From positions 186,001 to 250,000 of the forward strand of contig NZ_CABVII010000007.1 of NCBI RefSeq assembly GCF_902497995.1: a stretch of DNA of 64,000 bases, given 5' to 3'. The first letter of the stretch is position 1. The number at the start of each line of letters is the position of its first letter. Both the position numbers and the translations under genes were made by a program. The notes beneath the pieces are model-generated. The model saw only the letters and a program-made list of their open reading frames with translations. It had not been told where the DNA came from and made no database searches. Source of the DNA: Pseudomonas fluorescens (GTDB lineage Bacteria; Pseudomonadota; Gammaproteobacteria; Pseudomonadales; Pseudomonadaceae). Below, in pieces: positions 46,546 through 55,077 of the stretch.

Positions 46546-47867
46546 TGAGCCTGCGTTTGCGCCTGAGCCTCACGCTAGGTGCCGCTTTTGCGCTGATCTG
46601 GGCGCTGGCGGCAGCCTGGATGCTTAGTGATCTGCGCAATCAGATGATGTTCTCCCTGGACCAGCGGCTGGTGGCCTCGGCGCGCATGGTCGCCGGGCTG
46701 ATGGAGCAATTGCCGGCGTTGCCGAGCAAGGGCGAGGGCACCCATTTCAGCGCCGAACAACTGAATATCCCCGGCGGCATGGCGTGTCAGGTCAGCTCGT
46801 TGCGTGGCGAAATCCTCGCCCGCAGTCACACTGACCCGCAACAGACCCTGGAAGCCGAGAAGCTGGGCTTCCACGATCAGATGATCGACGGCGCGCCGTG
46901 GCGCAGTTTCACCCTGGCCCGTGGCGATCTGCGCATCACCACTGCCGATCGGCAGATCGAGCGCGAAGCCCTGAACCTGTCGATCCTGCTGGCCGCCTCG
47001 GTGCCGGTAGGCGTGGCGTTGCTTGGCTGCCTGTGCCTGCTCTGGCTGGGAATCGGTCAGGGACTGGCGCCGCTCAACCGCATGCGCGATGCCTTGAAGC
47101 GGCGCAGCGCCGATTCCCTGGAACCGTTGCAGATCCAGCCGTTGCCCAGTGAACTGCAACCCTTGCTCGATACCCAGAATCAGCTGTTGCAGCGAATCGG
47201 CAAGACCATCGAGCGCGAGCGGCGGCTGACCGGTGACGCGGCCCACGAGTTGCGCAGCCCGCTGACAGCGATCAAGACTCACCTGCAAGTGGCGCGCATG
47301 ACCGAAGGCGCGGCCCGGGATCAGTCCCTGGCCCGGGCCGAAGAGGGCGCTGATCGCCTGCATCGGACCCTTGAACAATTACTGCTGCTGGCGCGAGTCG
47401 AGGGCAGTCTGTCGTTCGACGATGGTGCGCAATGCAGCGCCGAGCAAGTGGCTAAACTGGCGATTCAGGACGCCGCCAGCGGGGATCGCCAGCGAATCAG
47501 ATTCCAGGTACCGCCGAAGATCTCTCACGCGCCGGTGCAAATGCCGGCTGTATTGTCCATCGCGGCGCTGCGCAACCTGCTGGACAACGCCCTGCGTCAC
47601 ACCCCCGGTGACGGGCCGGTGGAGCTGAGTCTGGAAACCACCGGCAATCGCGTGCAGTTTGTGGTGCGCGACCATGGCCCGGGCATTGCCGAAGATGATC
47701 TGCAACACTTGACCCAGCGTTTCTGGCGCAACGGCCAGAGCACCGGCTGCGGCTTGGGACTGGCGATTGTCCAGGCCATCGTCCAGCGTTGCGGATGTAC
47801 CCTGCATTTCGACAGCCGACCGGATGGGTTGCGGGTCAAGTTGACCATGCCGTTGCAACCCCTCTAA
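46545..47867 (+). CDS. Two-component sensor histidine kinase (QseC/PmrB-like)
   Basis: The 440-residue kinase has two membrane segments (about residues 9-28 and 143-168) around a ~115-residue periplasmic sensor region, a HAMP-like linker, and the dimerization domain with the phosphorylated H234 in DAAHELRSPLTAIKTHLQVA. The ATPase domain shows the N box LLDNALRHTP, G1 box DHGPGIAEDD and G2 box GCGLGLAIV. The ATG at 46545 overlaps the regulator stop. The signal is unknown; with dsb genes next door, periplasmic redox or metal stress is a reasonable guess. Confidence 0.92.
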   Translation: MSLRLRLSLTLGAAFALIWALAAAWMLSDLRNQMMFSLDQRLVASARMVAGLMEQLPALPSKGEGTHFSAEQLNIPGGMACQVSSLRGEILARSHTDPQQTLEAEKLGFHDQMIDGAPWRSFTLARGDLRITTADRQIEREALNLSILLAASVPVGVALLGCLCLLWLGIGQGLAPLNRMRDALKRRSADSLEPLQIQPLPSELQPLLDTQNQLLQRIGKTIERERRLTGDAAHELRSPLTAIKTHLQVARMTEGAARDQSLARAEEGADRLHRTLEQLLLLARVEGSLSFDDGAQCSAEQVAKLAIQDAASGDRQRIRFQVPPKISHAPVQMPAVLSIAALRNLLDNALRHTPGDGPVELSLETTGNRVQFVVRDHGPGIAEDDLQHLTQRFWRNGQSTGCGLGLAIVQAIVQRCGCTLHFDSRPDGLRVKLTMPLQPL

Positions 47868-47882
47868 CCAACATCACAGAAC

Positions 47883-47973
47883 CCGTGGGAGCGGGCTTGC
47901 TCGCGAAAGCGGTTTAACATTCAATGTAAATGTTGACTGACAGTCCGCCTTCGCGAGCAAGCCCGCTCCCACA
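47883..47973. repeat. REP pair (REPIN) after the sensor kinase gene
   Basis: CGTGGGAGCGGGCTTGCTCG with CGAA and its inverse TTCGCGAGCAAGCCCGCTCC flank a ~42-base spacer. It lies 16 bases after the kinase stop and 110 bases before the next gene. Confidence 0.9.
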
Positions 47974-48083
47974 TTGGGATCTGTGTCGCTCATCAAATGT
48001 AACTTCTCACCATTGGCATTCGAGCCCCCATCGGCGCTATCGTCCCCGCCAGCTTTGACTCAATGGATTGAGGTAACAGCGCC

Positions 48084-48569
48084 ATGGATGCATCAATACT
48101 CATCTGCAAGGCAACCCCCGCCGACGCCGGCATCATCAGCCGCATCGTCGAGCGCTCCATCCGCGTCGGTTGTGCGCTCGACCACCGCAACAACCCGCGA
48201 ACGGTCGCCAACTGGACCCACAACAAGACCATCGACCACGTGTTGCCGTGGCTGGCCGACCAACGGTTGTATCTGAACATCGCCCTGTTGCAGGACAAAC
48301 CGGTCGGCGTCGCCATGGCGGCGATCAGCGGCAAGGTCGCATTTTGTTACGTTCAACCTGAATGGTTTCGCCGGGGAGCCGGGCAAGCGCTGGTGCGCGA
48401 CCTCGAGGGCTGGTTGATCGGCCGGGGTTTGCGCCAGGCTCGGCTCAACAGCACGCGTACCAGCGAAGCCTTTTATCGCCATCTGGGTTACCGGCCTTGC
48501 GCCCGAACCTTCGCGGTCGCAGGGCTCCACGCCATTCCCATGCACAAGGGCCTGTCGTCACCTTCATGA
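48084..48569 (+). CDS. GNAT-family N-acetyltransferase
   Basis: The 161-residue protein has the GNAT fold: an N-terminal RKATPADAGIISRIV-like strand/helix (here ICKATPADAGII), the mid-strand VAMAAISGKVAFCYVQPEW, and the acetyl-CoA loop RRGAGQALVRDLEGW (about residue 97). The C-terminal block is RTSEAFYRHLGYRP. The substrate is unknown. It lies 75 bases ahead of pvdH, but the PvdS-type promoter between them suggests pvdH is separately controlled. Confidence 0.82.
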   Translation: MDASILICKATPADAGIISRIVERSIRVGCALDHRNNPRTVANWTHNKTIDHVLPWLADQRLYLNIALLQDKPVGVAMAAISGKVAFCYVQPEWFRRGAGQALVRDLEGWLIGRGLRQARLNSTRTSEAFYRHLGYRPCARTFAVAGLHAIPMHKGLSSPS

Positions 48570-48585
48570 AAGCGGGTCAGAGGGC

Positions 48586-48609
48586 TAAATCCCCGAGACC
48601 CTGATGCGT
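48586..48609 (+). promoter_or_regulatory. PvdS-type promoter of pvdH-mbtH
   Basis: TAAAT, 16 bases, then CGT, with GGC before TAAAT and CCC after: an exact iron-starvation box. It ends 35 bases before the pvdH ATG. Confidence 0.85.
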
Positions 48610-48644
48610 TTCCACAACAGGAAAACCTTTTTAGGGGTCGAGAG

Positions 48645-50057
48645 ATGTCAGTCGCAACCAGCCTTGTGGAAGATCAGCCGGCCCGGATCACTCCGGCGCC
48701 GACCGAGGTGCTTTATCACTTCAACGAATCGCCGTTGCTGGCCCGGCAGAGCCAGCAGGAATCGAATGCCCGCAGCTACCCGCGACGCATTCCCCTGGCA
48801 CTCAAGCGCGCCAGAGGCATCTACGTCGAGGACGTCGAAGGCCGCACGTTCATCGACTGCCTGGCCGGCGCTGGCACGCTGGCGCTGGGGCATAACCACC
48901 CGGTAGTGATCGAAGCGATCCAGCAAGTGCTGAGCGATGAACTGCCGTTGCACACCCTCGACCTGACCACCCCGGTCAAGGATCAGTTTGTCCAGGACCT
49001 GTTCGGCCTGCTGCCACCCGCCTTGGCCACTGAAGCGAAAATCCAGTTCTGCGGCCCCACCGGCACCGACGCGGTGGAAGCGGCGCTGAAACTGGTGCGC
49101 ACCGCCACCGGCCGCAGCACCGTGCTGTCGTTTCAGGGCGGTTACCACGGCATGAGCCAGGGCGCGCTGAGCCTGATGGGCAGTCTGGGGCCGAAAAAAC
49201 CCTTGGGTGCCTTGCTCGGCTGCGGCGTGCAGTTCATGCCGTACCCTTACGATTACCGCTGCCCGTTCGGTCTCGGCGGCGCGCAAGGGGTACAGGTCAA
49301 CCTCAATTACCTGGAGAACCTGCTCAATGACCCGGAAGCCGGTGTGCAGTTGCCGGCAGCGGTGATCGTCGAAGTGGTGCAGGGCGAGGGCGGGGTAATC
49401 CCGGCCGATCTCGACTGGTTGCGTGGTCTGCGGCGGATTACCGAACAGGCTGGCGTAGCGCTGATCGTCGATGAAATCCAGAGCGGATTTGCCCGCACCG
49501 GCAAGATGTTCGCCTTCGAGCATGCCGGGATCATTCCGGATGTGGTGGTGCTGTCCAAAGCCATCGGTGGCAGCCTGCCGCTGGCGGTGGTGGTCTATCG
49601 CGACTGGCTCGATACATGGCTGCCGGGGGCCCATGCCGGGACGTTCCGCGGCAATCAGATGGCGATGGCGGCTGGTTCCGCGGTGATGCGTTACCTGACC
49701 GAACACCGAGTCTGCGAGCACGCTGCCGCCATGGGCGAACGCTTGAGCGAACACCTGCGGATCCTGCAGCGGGACTTCCCGCAACTGGGGGACATCCGCG
49801 GTCGAGGCTTGATGCTTGGCGTAGAACTGGTCGACCCGACCGGCGCACCGGATGCCCAGGGTCACCCGCCAATCTTTGCTCGCCTGGCGCCGCTGGTGCA
49901 GCGCGAATGCCTCAAGCGCGGGCTGATCCTCGAACTGGGCGGTCGCCACGGCGGTGTGGTGCGCTTCCTGCCGCCGCTGGTGATTACCGCAGCGGAAATC
50001 GACCGGGTCGCCGAGATCTTCGGCCGGGCCATGGCTGCTGCGACCGCCAGCCTGTAA
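48645..50057 (+). CDS. pvdH: L-2,4-diaminobutyrate:2-oxoglutarate aminotransferase PvdH
   Basis: The 470-residue class III aminotransferase makes L-2,4-diaminobutyrate from aspartate semialdehyde, the amino acid loaded by the last PvdL module. The PLP lysine is about K305 in [16 protein letters not shown]. The cofactor region [16 protein letters not shown] and the [19 protein letters not shown] block are also present. A PvdS-type promoter lies directly ahead. The MbtH-like gene follows by 82 bases, as in P. aeruginosa. Confidence 0.94.
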   Translation: MSVATSLVEDQPARITPAPTEVLYHFNESPLLARQSQQESNARSYPRRIPLALKRARGIYVEDVEGRTFIDCLAGAGTLALGHNHPVVIEAIQQVLSDELPLHTLDLTTPVKDQFVQDLFGLLPPALATEAKIQFCGPTGTDAVEAALKLVRTATGRSTVLSFQGGYHGMSQGALSLMGSLGPKKPLGALLGCGVQFMPYPYDYRCPFGLGGAQGVQVNLNYLENLLNDPEAGVQLPAAVIVEVVQGEGGVIPADLDWLRGLRRITEQAGVALIVDEIQSGFARTGKMFAFEHAGIIPDVVVLSKAIGGSLPLAVVVYRDWLDTWLPGAHAGTFRGNQMAMAAGSAVMRYLTEHRVCEHAAAMGERLSEHLRILQRDFPQLGDIRGRGLMLGVELVDPTGAPDAQGHPPIFARLAPLVQRECLKRGLILELGGRHGGVVRFLPPLVITAAEIDRVAEIFGRAMAAATASL

Positions 50058-50139
50058 ATTTTCCGGCACCCCGAACGTTCCTTCTACAGACCGGCTGCGC
50101 ACGCAGTGCAGCCCACCCCTACAGCGATGGAGACACACC

Positions 50140-50367
50140 ATGACGTCAGTATTCGACCGCGAGGACATCCTCTTTCAGGTCGTGGTCAACCACGAAGAGC
50201 AATACTCGATCTGGCCCGATTACAAGGCCGTGCCTGCCGGCTGGCGCACCGTGGGCAAGAGCGGCCTGAAAAAGGAATGCCTGGCCTATATTGAAGAAAC
50301 CTGGACCGACATGCGTCCGTTGAGCCTGCGGCAGAAGATGGAAGAGCAGGCGGCTGTTGCTCTCTGA
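50140..50367 (+). CDS. MbtH-like protein of the pyoverdine system
   Basis: This 75-residue MbtH-family protein binds and activates NRPS adenylation domains. The conserved tryptophans are in [18 protein letters not shown] and [13 protein letters not shown]. It would serve PvdL and other pyoverdine synthetases made elsewhere. The start at 50140 follows GGAGA by nine bases. A strong terminator follows, so pvdH-mbtH appears to be a complete unit. Confidence 0.95.
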   Translation: MTSVFDREDILFQVVVNHEEQYSIWPDYKAVPAGWRTVGKSGLKKECLAYIEETWTDMRPLSLRQKMEEQAAVAL

Positions 50368-50380
50368 GTCGTCACGCAAA

Positions 50381-50419
50381 AAAAAGCCCGCTGAACGGGT
50401 GACCGTCAGCGGGCTTTTT
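50381..50419 (+). terminator. Rho-independent terminator of pvdH-mbtH
   Basis: AAAGCCCGCTGA pairs with TCAGCGGGCTTT, extended by an inner ACGG/CCGT stem, and ends in a run of T. It lies 14 bases after the mbtH stop. Confidence 0.9.
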
Positions 50420-50453
50420 CTGGTCTGGAATTTGTGGCGTCTATCAGGCCGCC

Positions 50454-50547
50454 TTCGCGAGCAAGCCCGCTCCCACACTCGATCTCCGGCGATCACCAAT
50501 TCTGTGATCGCAAGAGATCGAGTGTGGGAGCGGGCTCGCTCGCGAAG
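50454..50547. repeat. REP pair (REPIN) between mbtH and fpvF
   Basis: CTTCGCGAGCAAGCCCGCTC (left) and GAGCGGGCTCGCTCGCGAAG (right) form the arms. The inner sequence CTCGATCTC and GATCAC also pairs with GTGATC and GAGATCGAG, so the whole element folds as one long hairpin. It lies in the convergent gap between mbtH and fpvF. Confidence 0.9.
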
Positions 50548-50571
50548 AACGATGACGCGGATTTAATGACG

Positions 50572-51474
50572 CTACGCCCCGCTCAATCCTTTAATGACCA
50601 ACTCCACATTCCCCTCCAGCTCGGCTACCGGATCCACTGCATCCACACTCAACACCACCAGCCGGCTGCCAGCTTGGGTAATCACCGCTTTCACCGCGTC
50701 CGAAGGCTGCCGATGATGCAACACCACCGCCGCATCATTGTCCTTGAGCGTCGCGCCCAATTGCTTGAGCGCTTCAGGTGTCCACTCGGCATCCGGCCGC
50801 GCATCGACGCCGATCAGCTCCAGGTTGAGCCCGCCAATCAGGTAGCCGAAGTGATCGCTCAAACTCATCACACTGAGGTTATCGGCACTGGCCAGACGCG
50901 ACTCATTGTCGGCGCTGAACTTGAGCAGGCGCTGTTTCAGCGCCGCCAGGTTGGCCTCGATCTGCGGCTTGGCCTCCGGCGCCAGGCGTACCAGATCCGC
51001 CGCCATCACATCTGCCATCCGTCCCATGTTGTTGCTGGAAAACCACGGCTGACTGTTCAACCCATCGACCTTGTTGTCCGGCTGCACGGCAATGCCGGGC
51101 AGGGCGCCGTCCACCGGACGGGCGGCATCGATTTCGACGATACGGATATTGCTGCGCCGGGAGATCGGGTACAGCGGATCATCCGCCCACAGCGACCGCA
51201 GGCCGATGACCGCATCGGCCTCGCTCGCCAGTTTGGCCAGCGCCGGCGCGCCACGTCCGGTGAAGTAGGCGGTCTGGCGGCTGCCAGGCAGGTTCGCCGG
51301 CGCCGCCCGTTCAAGGCTGATGTCAGTGCCCTTGAGCAAGACTTCGCCCAGACCGTAAGTGATCGGCAAGGACGCCAGCACGCGCAGCTGTTTGGCGCCG
51401 TCCGCCGCAAAGGATGTATGGACCAGCCCACACAGGGCTATGGCCAGGCTCAATTGACGCAGAGAAAAAGACAT
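50572..51474 (-). CDS. fpvF: Periplasmic iron-binding protein FpvF (metal ABC transporter, ferripyoverdine system)
   Basis: The 300-residue protein has a signal peptide (LSLAIALCGLVHTSFAA) and a TroA/ZnuA-type binding fold (LRVLASLPITYGLGEVLLKG; VISLSDHFGYLIGGLNLEL-like block at about 205). It is the last gene of the fpv operon. FpvF works with FpvC in the periplasm to receive iron or pyoverdine during release. The ATG at 51474 is preferred; a TTG three codons upstream is possible. The metal-site histidines are fewer than in ZnuA, as expected for FpvF. Confidence 0.87.
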   Translation of the reverse strand: MSFSLRQLSLAIALCGLVHTSFAADGAKQLRVLASLPITYGLGEVLLKGTDISLERAAPANLPGSRQTAYFTGRGAPALAKLASEADAVIGLRSLWADDPLYPISRRSNIRIVEIDAARPVDGALPGIAVQPDNKVDGLNSQPWFSSNNMGRMADVMAADLVRLAPEAKPQIEANLAALKQRLLKFSADNESRLASADNLSVMSLSDHFGYLIGGLNLELIGVDARPDAEWTPEALKQLGATLKDNDAAVVLHHRQPSDAVKAVITQAGSRLVVLSVDAVDPVAELEGNVELVIKGLSGA

Positions 51475-51475
51475 T

Positions 51476-52375
51476 TTATCCAAGGTTCCCTTTCAGACTT
51501 GGGACGACGCCACGGGCAATGGCGGCGAGGGCGAAGGCGATGCCGGCCACCAGAATGATCGCGGCGCCGGACGGGATAGGCAGGTCGAAGACAATCGGCG
51601 CGAGAATCCCGCACAGCGTGCTGACCGTGGCGATCAACACCGAGCACCAGAAGAAGCCCTTCAACGACTGGCTCAGCAAGCGTGCCGCGGCCGCCGGAAT
51701 CACCAGCAGGGCGCCGACCAGAATTGCGCCGATGACCTTGACGGCCGCCACGGTGATCAGGGTCACCAGAATCACGAACAGGTAATCCAGGGTTTTCACC
51801 GCCACACCGCGCACCGCCGCCAGCTGCGGATTGAAACTGGCAAGCATGATGCGGTTGTACAGCGGCAAGGCCAGCGCCATGACCAATGAACCGACGATGG
51901 CCAGCACCAACAGGTCATTGCCGTTGACCGTCAACACCGAGCCGAACAACACGTTTTCCAGAATGTGCACGTTGATCTTACCGGCCAGAATCAGCAGCAG
52001 GCTGGCACCCAGTGCCAGGGACACCGAGAGAAACACGCCGATCAAGGTATCCGGTGCCAGGCCGGTGCGGTTGCGCAGGTAGTTGAGCAGGATGCCGAAC
52101 AGCAGGCAGTAGCCGAACAGGCTGCCGTAAGGTCCGGTGTAGGGTTCACCGAGCAGGATGCCGATGGCGACGCCGGTCAATGCGGCGTGACCCACCGCTT
52201 CGGAGAAAAATGCGAAGCGCTTGACCACCACCAGCGTGCCCAGGCCGCCCAGCACCGGGCCGATCAGCAAGCCGGCGAGCAGGGCGTTGACCACGAATCC
52301 GTAGGCCAGCGCCTCGGGCAGATAACCCGACGAGGCCCAGCCCTGGACCATCAAGCGAAAGGCTTCGTAACTCAT
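51476..52375 (-). CDS. fpvE: Metal ABC transporter permease FpvE
   Basis: A 299-residue ABC-3 (ZnuB/MntB-type) permease with about eight membrane segments: ALLAGLLIGPVLGGLGTLVV, HAALTGVAIGILLGEPY, and late AVKVIGAILVGALLVIPAAA, the segment characteristic of the family. It forms the inner-membrane channel with the FpvD ATPase. The ATG shares one base with the fpvD stop (TGATG) and the gene ends one base before fpvF's alternative start region, so translation is coupled. Confidence 0.9.
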   Translation of the reverse strand: MSYEAFRLMVQGWASSGYLPEALAYGFVVNALLAGLLIGPVLGGLGTLVVVKRFAFFSEAVGHAALTGVAIGILLGEPYTGPYGSLFGYCLLFGILLNYLRNRTGLAPDTLIGVFLSVSLALGASLLLILAGKINVHILENVLFGSVLTVNGNDLLVLAIVGSLVMALALPLYNRIMLASFNPQLAAVRGVAVKTLDYLFVILVTLITVAAVKVIGAILVGALLVIPAAAARLLSQSLKGFFWCSVLIATVSTLCGILAPIVFDLPIPSGAAIILVAGIAFALAAIARGVVPSLKGNLG

Positions 52376-53220
52376 CAGGCAGCGCTCCGTGGATGGGTGG
52401 AGAACAGGGTCAGCAAACGTTCCGGTGTCAGTGCCTGTTTGGGCGTGGCATCGAACAGCACCCGGCGATTGAGCCCGGTGACGCGATCCGCCAGACGGCC
52501 GACCGCTTCCAGGTCATGCTCGATCCACAGCACGGTGATGCCGCTCTGGCGCCAGTCGCCGAGCAACCGTTCGAACACCTGGATGCCCGCCTCATCGAGG
52601 GCCGACATCGGTTCATCGAGCACCAGCAATTGTGGCGCCGGAATCAGCCCCTGAGCCAGCAACACCCGCTGACGTTCGCCGCCGGACAAGGCGCCCATGC
52701 GTCGCTTGCGCTTGTCCTGCATGCCGACCCGTTCCAGTGCTTCACCGATCGCTGCCGCGTAATGCTTGCTCAAGCCGAGAAACGCCGGCCGCCGCTGGCA
52801 CATCGCGGCCATGAAATCGTCGACGGTTATCGGCAGGCCGCGGTCGAATTCCAGCGCTTGCGGCACATAGCCGATGGTCCCGGGCGTGCCCGGCCATTGC
52901 AGGCTCAAGCGACCTTGATGCGGCATCTGCCCGAGCAGGGTCTTGATCAGCGAACTCTTGCCGCCCCCGTTGGGGCCGACCAGCGCATGCACGCTGCCGG
53001 GCTGGACCTGGAAAGTCACCTGGTCGAGGATCGTCGTGCGGCCCAGCGTCAGGCTGACATCCGCGAAATCCAGCGTCGGCCCCGATGATACTTGTGGGAG
53101 CGGGCTTGCTCGCGAATGCGGTATCTCATTTAGCGATGATGTTGACTGACTGGACGCCTTCGCGAGCAAGCCCGCTCCCACAGGGGATTCGGAGTCGGTG
53201 AGTGTTTCTTTTGCAGTCAT
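52375..53220 (-). CDS. fpvD: ABC transporter ATPase FpvD with REP-encoded N-terminal insert
   Basis: The 281-residue ATPase has Walker A at about residue 84 (ALVGPNGGGKSSLIKTLL), the signature LSGGERQRVLLAQ (about 178), Walker B LLVLDEPMSALDE and the switch histidine in LWIEHD. It powers FpvE. The only usual start before the conserved fold is the ATG at 53220, which overlaps the fpvC stop (ATGA). A REP pair at 53093-53183 lies in frame after it and would be translated as about 30 residues (PVGAGLLAKASSQ to HSRASPLPQ) before the domain starts at LDFADVSLTLG. The core is intact, so the protein is probably still active. Confidence 0.88.
   Translation of the reverse strand: MTAKETLTDSESPVGAGLLAKASSQSTSSLNEIPHSRASPLPQVSSGPTLDFADVSLTLGRTTILDQVTFQVQPGSVHALVGPNGGGKSSLIKTLLGQMPHQGRLSLQWPGTPGTIGYVPQALEFDRGLPITVDDFMAAMCQRRPAFLGLSKHYAAAIGEALERVGMQDKRKRRMGALSGGERQRVLLAQGLIPAPQLLVLDEPMSALDEAGIQVFERLLGDWRQSGITVLWIEHDLEAVGRLADRVTGLNRRVLFDATPKQALTPERLLTLFSTHPRSAA
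53093..53183. repeat. REP pair (REPIN) inside the fpvD coding frame
   Basis: GTGGGAGCGGGCTTGCTCGC and its inverse GCGAGCAAGCCCGCTCCCAC flank a ~38-base spacer. The frame stays open through the whole element on the minus strand, from the fpvD ATG at 53220 to the ATPase domain. Confidence 0.92.
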
Positions 53221-54143
53221 GCGCCGGACTCCTGAATCGCCCGGACCACGGTGTCGAGGTTGCCGGTCATTTCCTTTTCGTACTTGTCAGCCGTGTATTC
53301 GCCATAGGAGATGTGCGACAACGGGTACAGTTTCACCCCGGATTCACGCTGGATGGTCTCGACGTAAGTGGACGGGAAATCCATCTCCGAGAAGATCACT
53401 TTCACGTCCAGTTCGCGCAGTTGGTCGATGGTCTTTTTCAGCTGGCTCGGGCTCGGCTCGATGCCATGGGCCGGTTCGACCACGGCGGTCACTTCGAGGC
53501 CGAATTCGCGCAGCAGGTAGTCATACGCCGCATGCACCGTAGCCACCCGCAGTTCGGCGTTTGGCGCCTGGGTCAGTTTGGCCAGGGCGTCGGCGCGCAT
53601 CTGCCGCAGGCGTTTGCCGTAGGCGCGGGCGTTCTGGGTGTAGGTCTTGGCGTTGGCCGGATCGAGCTTGCCCAGTTCCCGGGCGATGTTGTTGACCTGG
53701 GCAATCGAGGCGCTGATCGACAGGAAGGTGTGCGGGTTCACGACCTTGCCGGCACCGCGGGCGGCGACGCCGGTAGCGGCCAGCAACGGCACGTTTTCGT
53801 TGGCTTCGATCACCGGGACGTTCGGCGTTTCGCTGGCGGCGATCATGCGGTCGGCGAAGTCGTCATGGCCGACGCCATTGAGCACGACCACGTCCAGCCC
53901 GCTGATCCGCTTGATGTCTTCGGCCCGGGGCTCATAGGCATGAGGATTGAAACCGGCCGGAATCAGCGGTACCACCTCGGCCTTGTCGCCGACGATGTTG
54001 GCCACATAGCTGTAATAAGGGTGCAAGGTGATGCCGATGCGCAGGCGCTTGGCCTCGTCCGCACTGGCCAGCGGGGTCAGCAGACAGGCCGCCAGGCCAA
54101 CCAGCAGCAGGCGCAAAAAAGAGCGTTGAGATGAACTAGGCAT
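53217..54143 (-). CDS. fpvC: Periplasmic binding protein FpvC (ferripyoverdine iron release)
   Basis: The 308-residue protein has a signal peptide (FLRLLLVGLAACLLTPLASA) and a TroA-type metal-binding fold. Metal-site histidines are placed as in ZnuA-type proteins: NPHAYEPRAED, NGVGHDDFADRM, VVNPHTFLSIS and the later Glu/His in TAVVEPAHGIEPSPSQ. FpvC is proposed to chelate iron removed from ferripyoverdine. It lies 35 bases after fpvK and overlaps fpvD. Confidence 0.89.
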   Translation of the reverse strand: MPSSSQRSFLRLLLVGLAACLLTPLASADEAKRLRIGITLHPYYSYVANIVGDKAEVVPLIPAGFNPHAYEPRAEDIKRISGLDVVVLNGVGHDDFADRMIAASETPNVPVIEANENVPLLAATGVAARGAGKVVNPHTFLSISASIAQVNNIARELGKLDPANAKTYTQNARAYGKRLRQMRADALAKLTQAPNAELRVATVHAAYDYLLREFGLEVTAVVEPAHGIEPSPSQLKKTIDQLRELDVKVIFSEMDFPSTYVETIQRESGVKLYPLSHISYGEYTADKYEKEMTGNLDTVVRAIQESGA

Positions 54144-54178
54144 GGGAAAGCGGTCTTCTCTCGGGTGAAGGCGAGGGT

Positions 54179-54751
54179 TCAGTGCCGGTGCTGGCGGGTC
54201 ACGCCGGCATCGAATTGCGCGACGATCTGCTGCCAGCCGGCACTTTCGAGCGCGGCGTCGGTGAGATCAGTCGGGACAGCGAGGGCTTTGCCGGGGTTGA
54301 GCCAAATGTCCGGTGCATCGTCGTCAGCGCTCAAGCGCATCAGAAACGATCCAGCCACCGTGGGCGCCTGGCTCTGGCCGAAGTAGGCCTTGGCCTCGAG
54401 CAATTGCCAGGCATGGCCGCCACGGCTGACGGAACTGGCGTCCTTTGCAAACGGCGCAAAGCCCTCATCGGCGAGGGCTTCAGGTGTCGGCAGGGTTTTT
54501 TGTTCCTGGCGCAGCAGGTGAATTTCGTCCAGCGTCACCCGCAGGTCGGCGTAGATGCCTTGCTCGGAGGCGCTCAGGTCGCGACGGGCATCCAGTTGAT
54601 GGCTGTTGACGTGACTCACTTCCTGGGATTCATGGCGCCAGGCGACCACCGAGCCGGCCACCGCCAGGATCAGCAGGCACAACAGCAGCACATAAAGGGT
54701 TTCATGACCGGCTCCGGCCGGGCGGACGACGTGGGTAGTTGGCGTGGTCAT
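54179..54751 (-). CDS. fpvK: FpvK, membrane-anchored protein of the ferripyoverdine system
   Basis: The 190-residue protein has one membrane segment near the N-terminus (YVLLLCLLILAVAGSVVAW) and a helical periplasmic part, ending HRH. It has no recognised catalytic motif. Position identifies it: fpvG-H-J-K-C-D-E-F is the order in P. aeruginosa. FpvK is reported to help FpvG in iron reduction. The ATG at 54751 overlaps the fpvJ stop by ATGA. Confidence 0.8.
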   Translation of the reverse strand: MTTPTTHVVRPAGAGHETLYVLLLCLLILAVAGSVVAWRHESQEVSHVNSHQLDARRDLSASEQGIYADLRVTLDEIHLLRQEQKTLPTPEALADEGFAPFAKDASSVSRGGHAWQLLEAKAYFGQSQAPTVAGSFLMRLSADDDAPDIWLNPGKALAVPTDLTDAALESAGWQQIVAQFDAGVTRQHRH

Positions 54752-55077
54752 GGGGCCTCGATGTCCGCTTGGTCGATCTCGACCACGTGACCGGGACCGG
54801 CGTCGAACAGCACGTAGAACTCGGCGCCGGGCTTCTTGAAGGTCAGGGTCGAATCGGCACCGAGCTTGCCCGGTACCAGGATGGTTTCGTCGTAGCCGAT
54901 CACGTCCAGGGTCACGCCTGGCGCGCCGCTGCCATCGGAAAAGCCGCCGGTGCACCGGATTTGCTCGGCGTCGATGGCCTTGCACTCGCACATCGGGTTG
55001 TGGGCCAGGGCGCTGGCGCTGAAACCGGCGCAAAGCACCAGCAATGCGGCGCTCAGAGGACGAATAACATTGATCAT
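54748..55077 (-). CDS. fpvJ: FpvJ, small periplasmic protein of the ferripyoverdine system
   Basis: A 109-residue protein with a signal peptide (PLSAALLVLCAGFSASALA) and a beta-rich mature domain. A cysteine cluster M-C-E-C follows the cleavage site and a third Cys lies in IRCTGGFSDGSG. FpvJ interacts with FpvG in P. aeruginosa. The assignment is by position and size. It overlaps fpvH and fpvK by ATGA on both sides. Confidence 0.82.
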   Translation of the reverse strand: MINVIRPLSAALLVLCAGFSASALAHNPMCECKAIDAEQIRCTGGFSDGSGAPGVTLDVIGYDETILVPGKLGADSTLTFKKPGAEFYVLFDAGPGHVVEIDQADIEAP

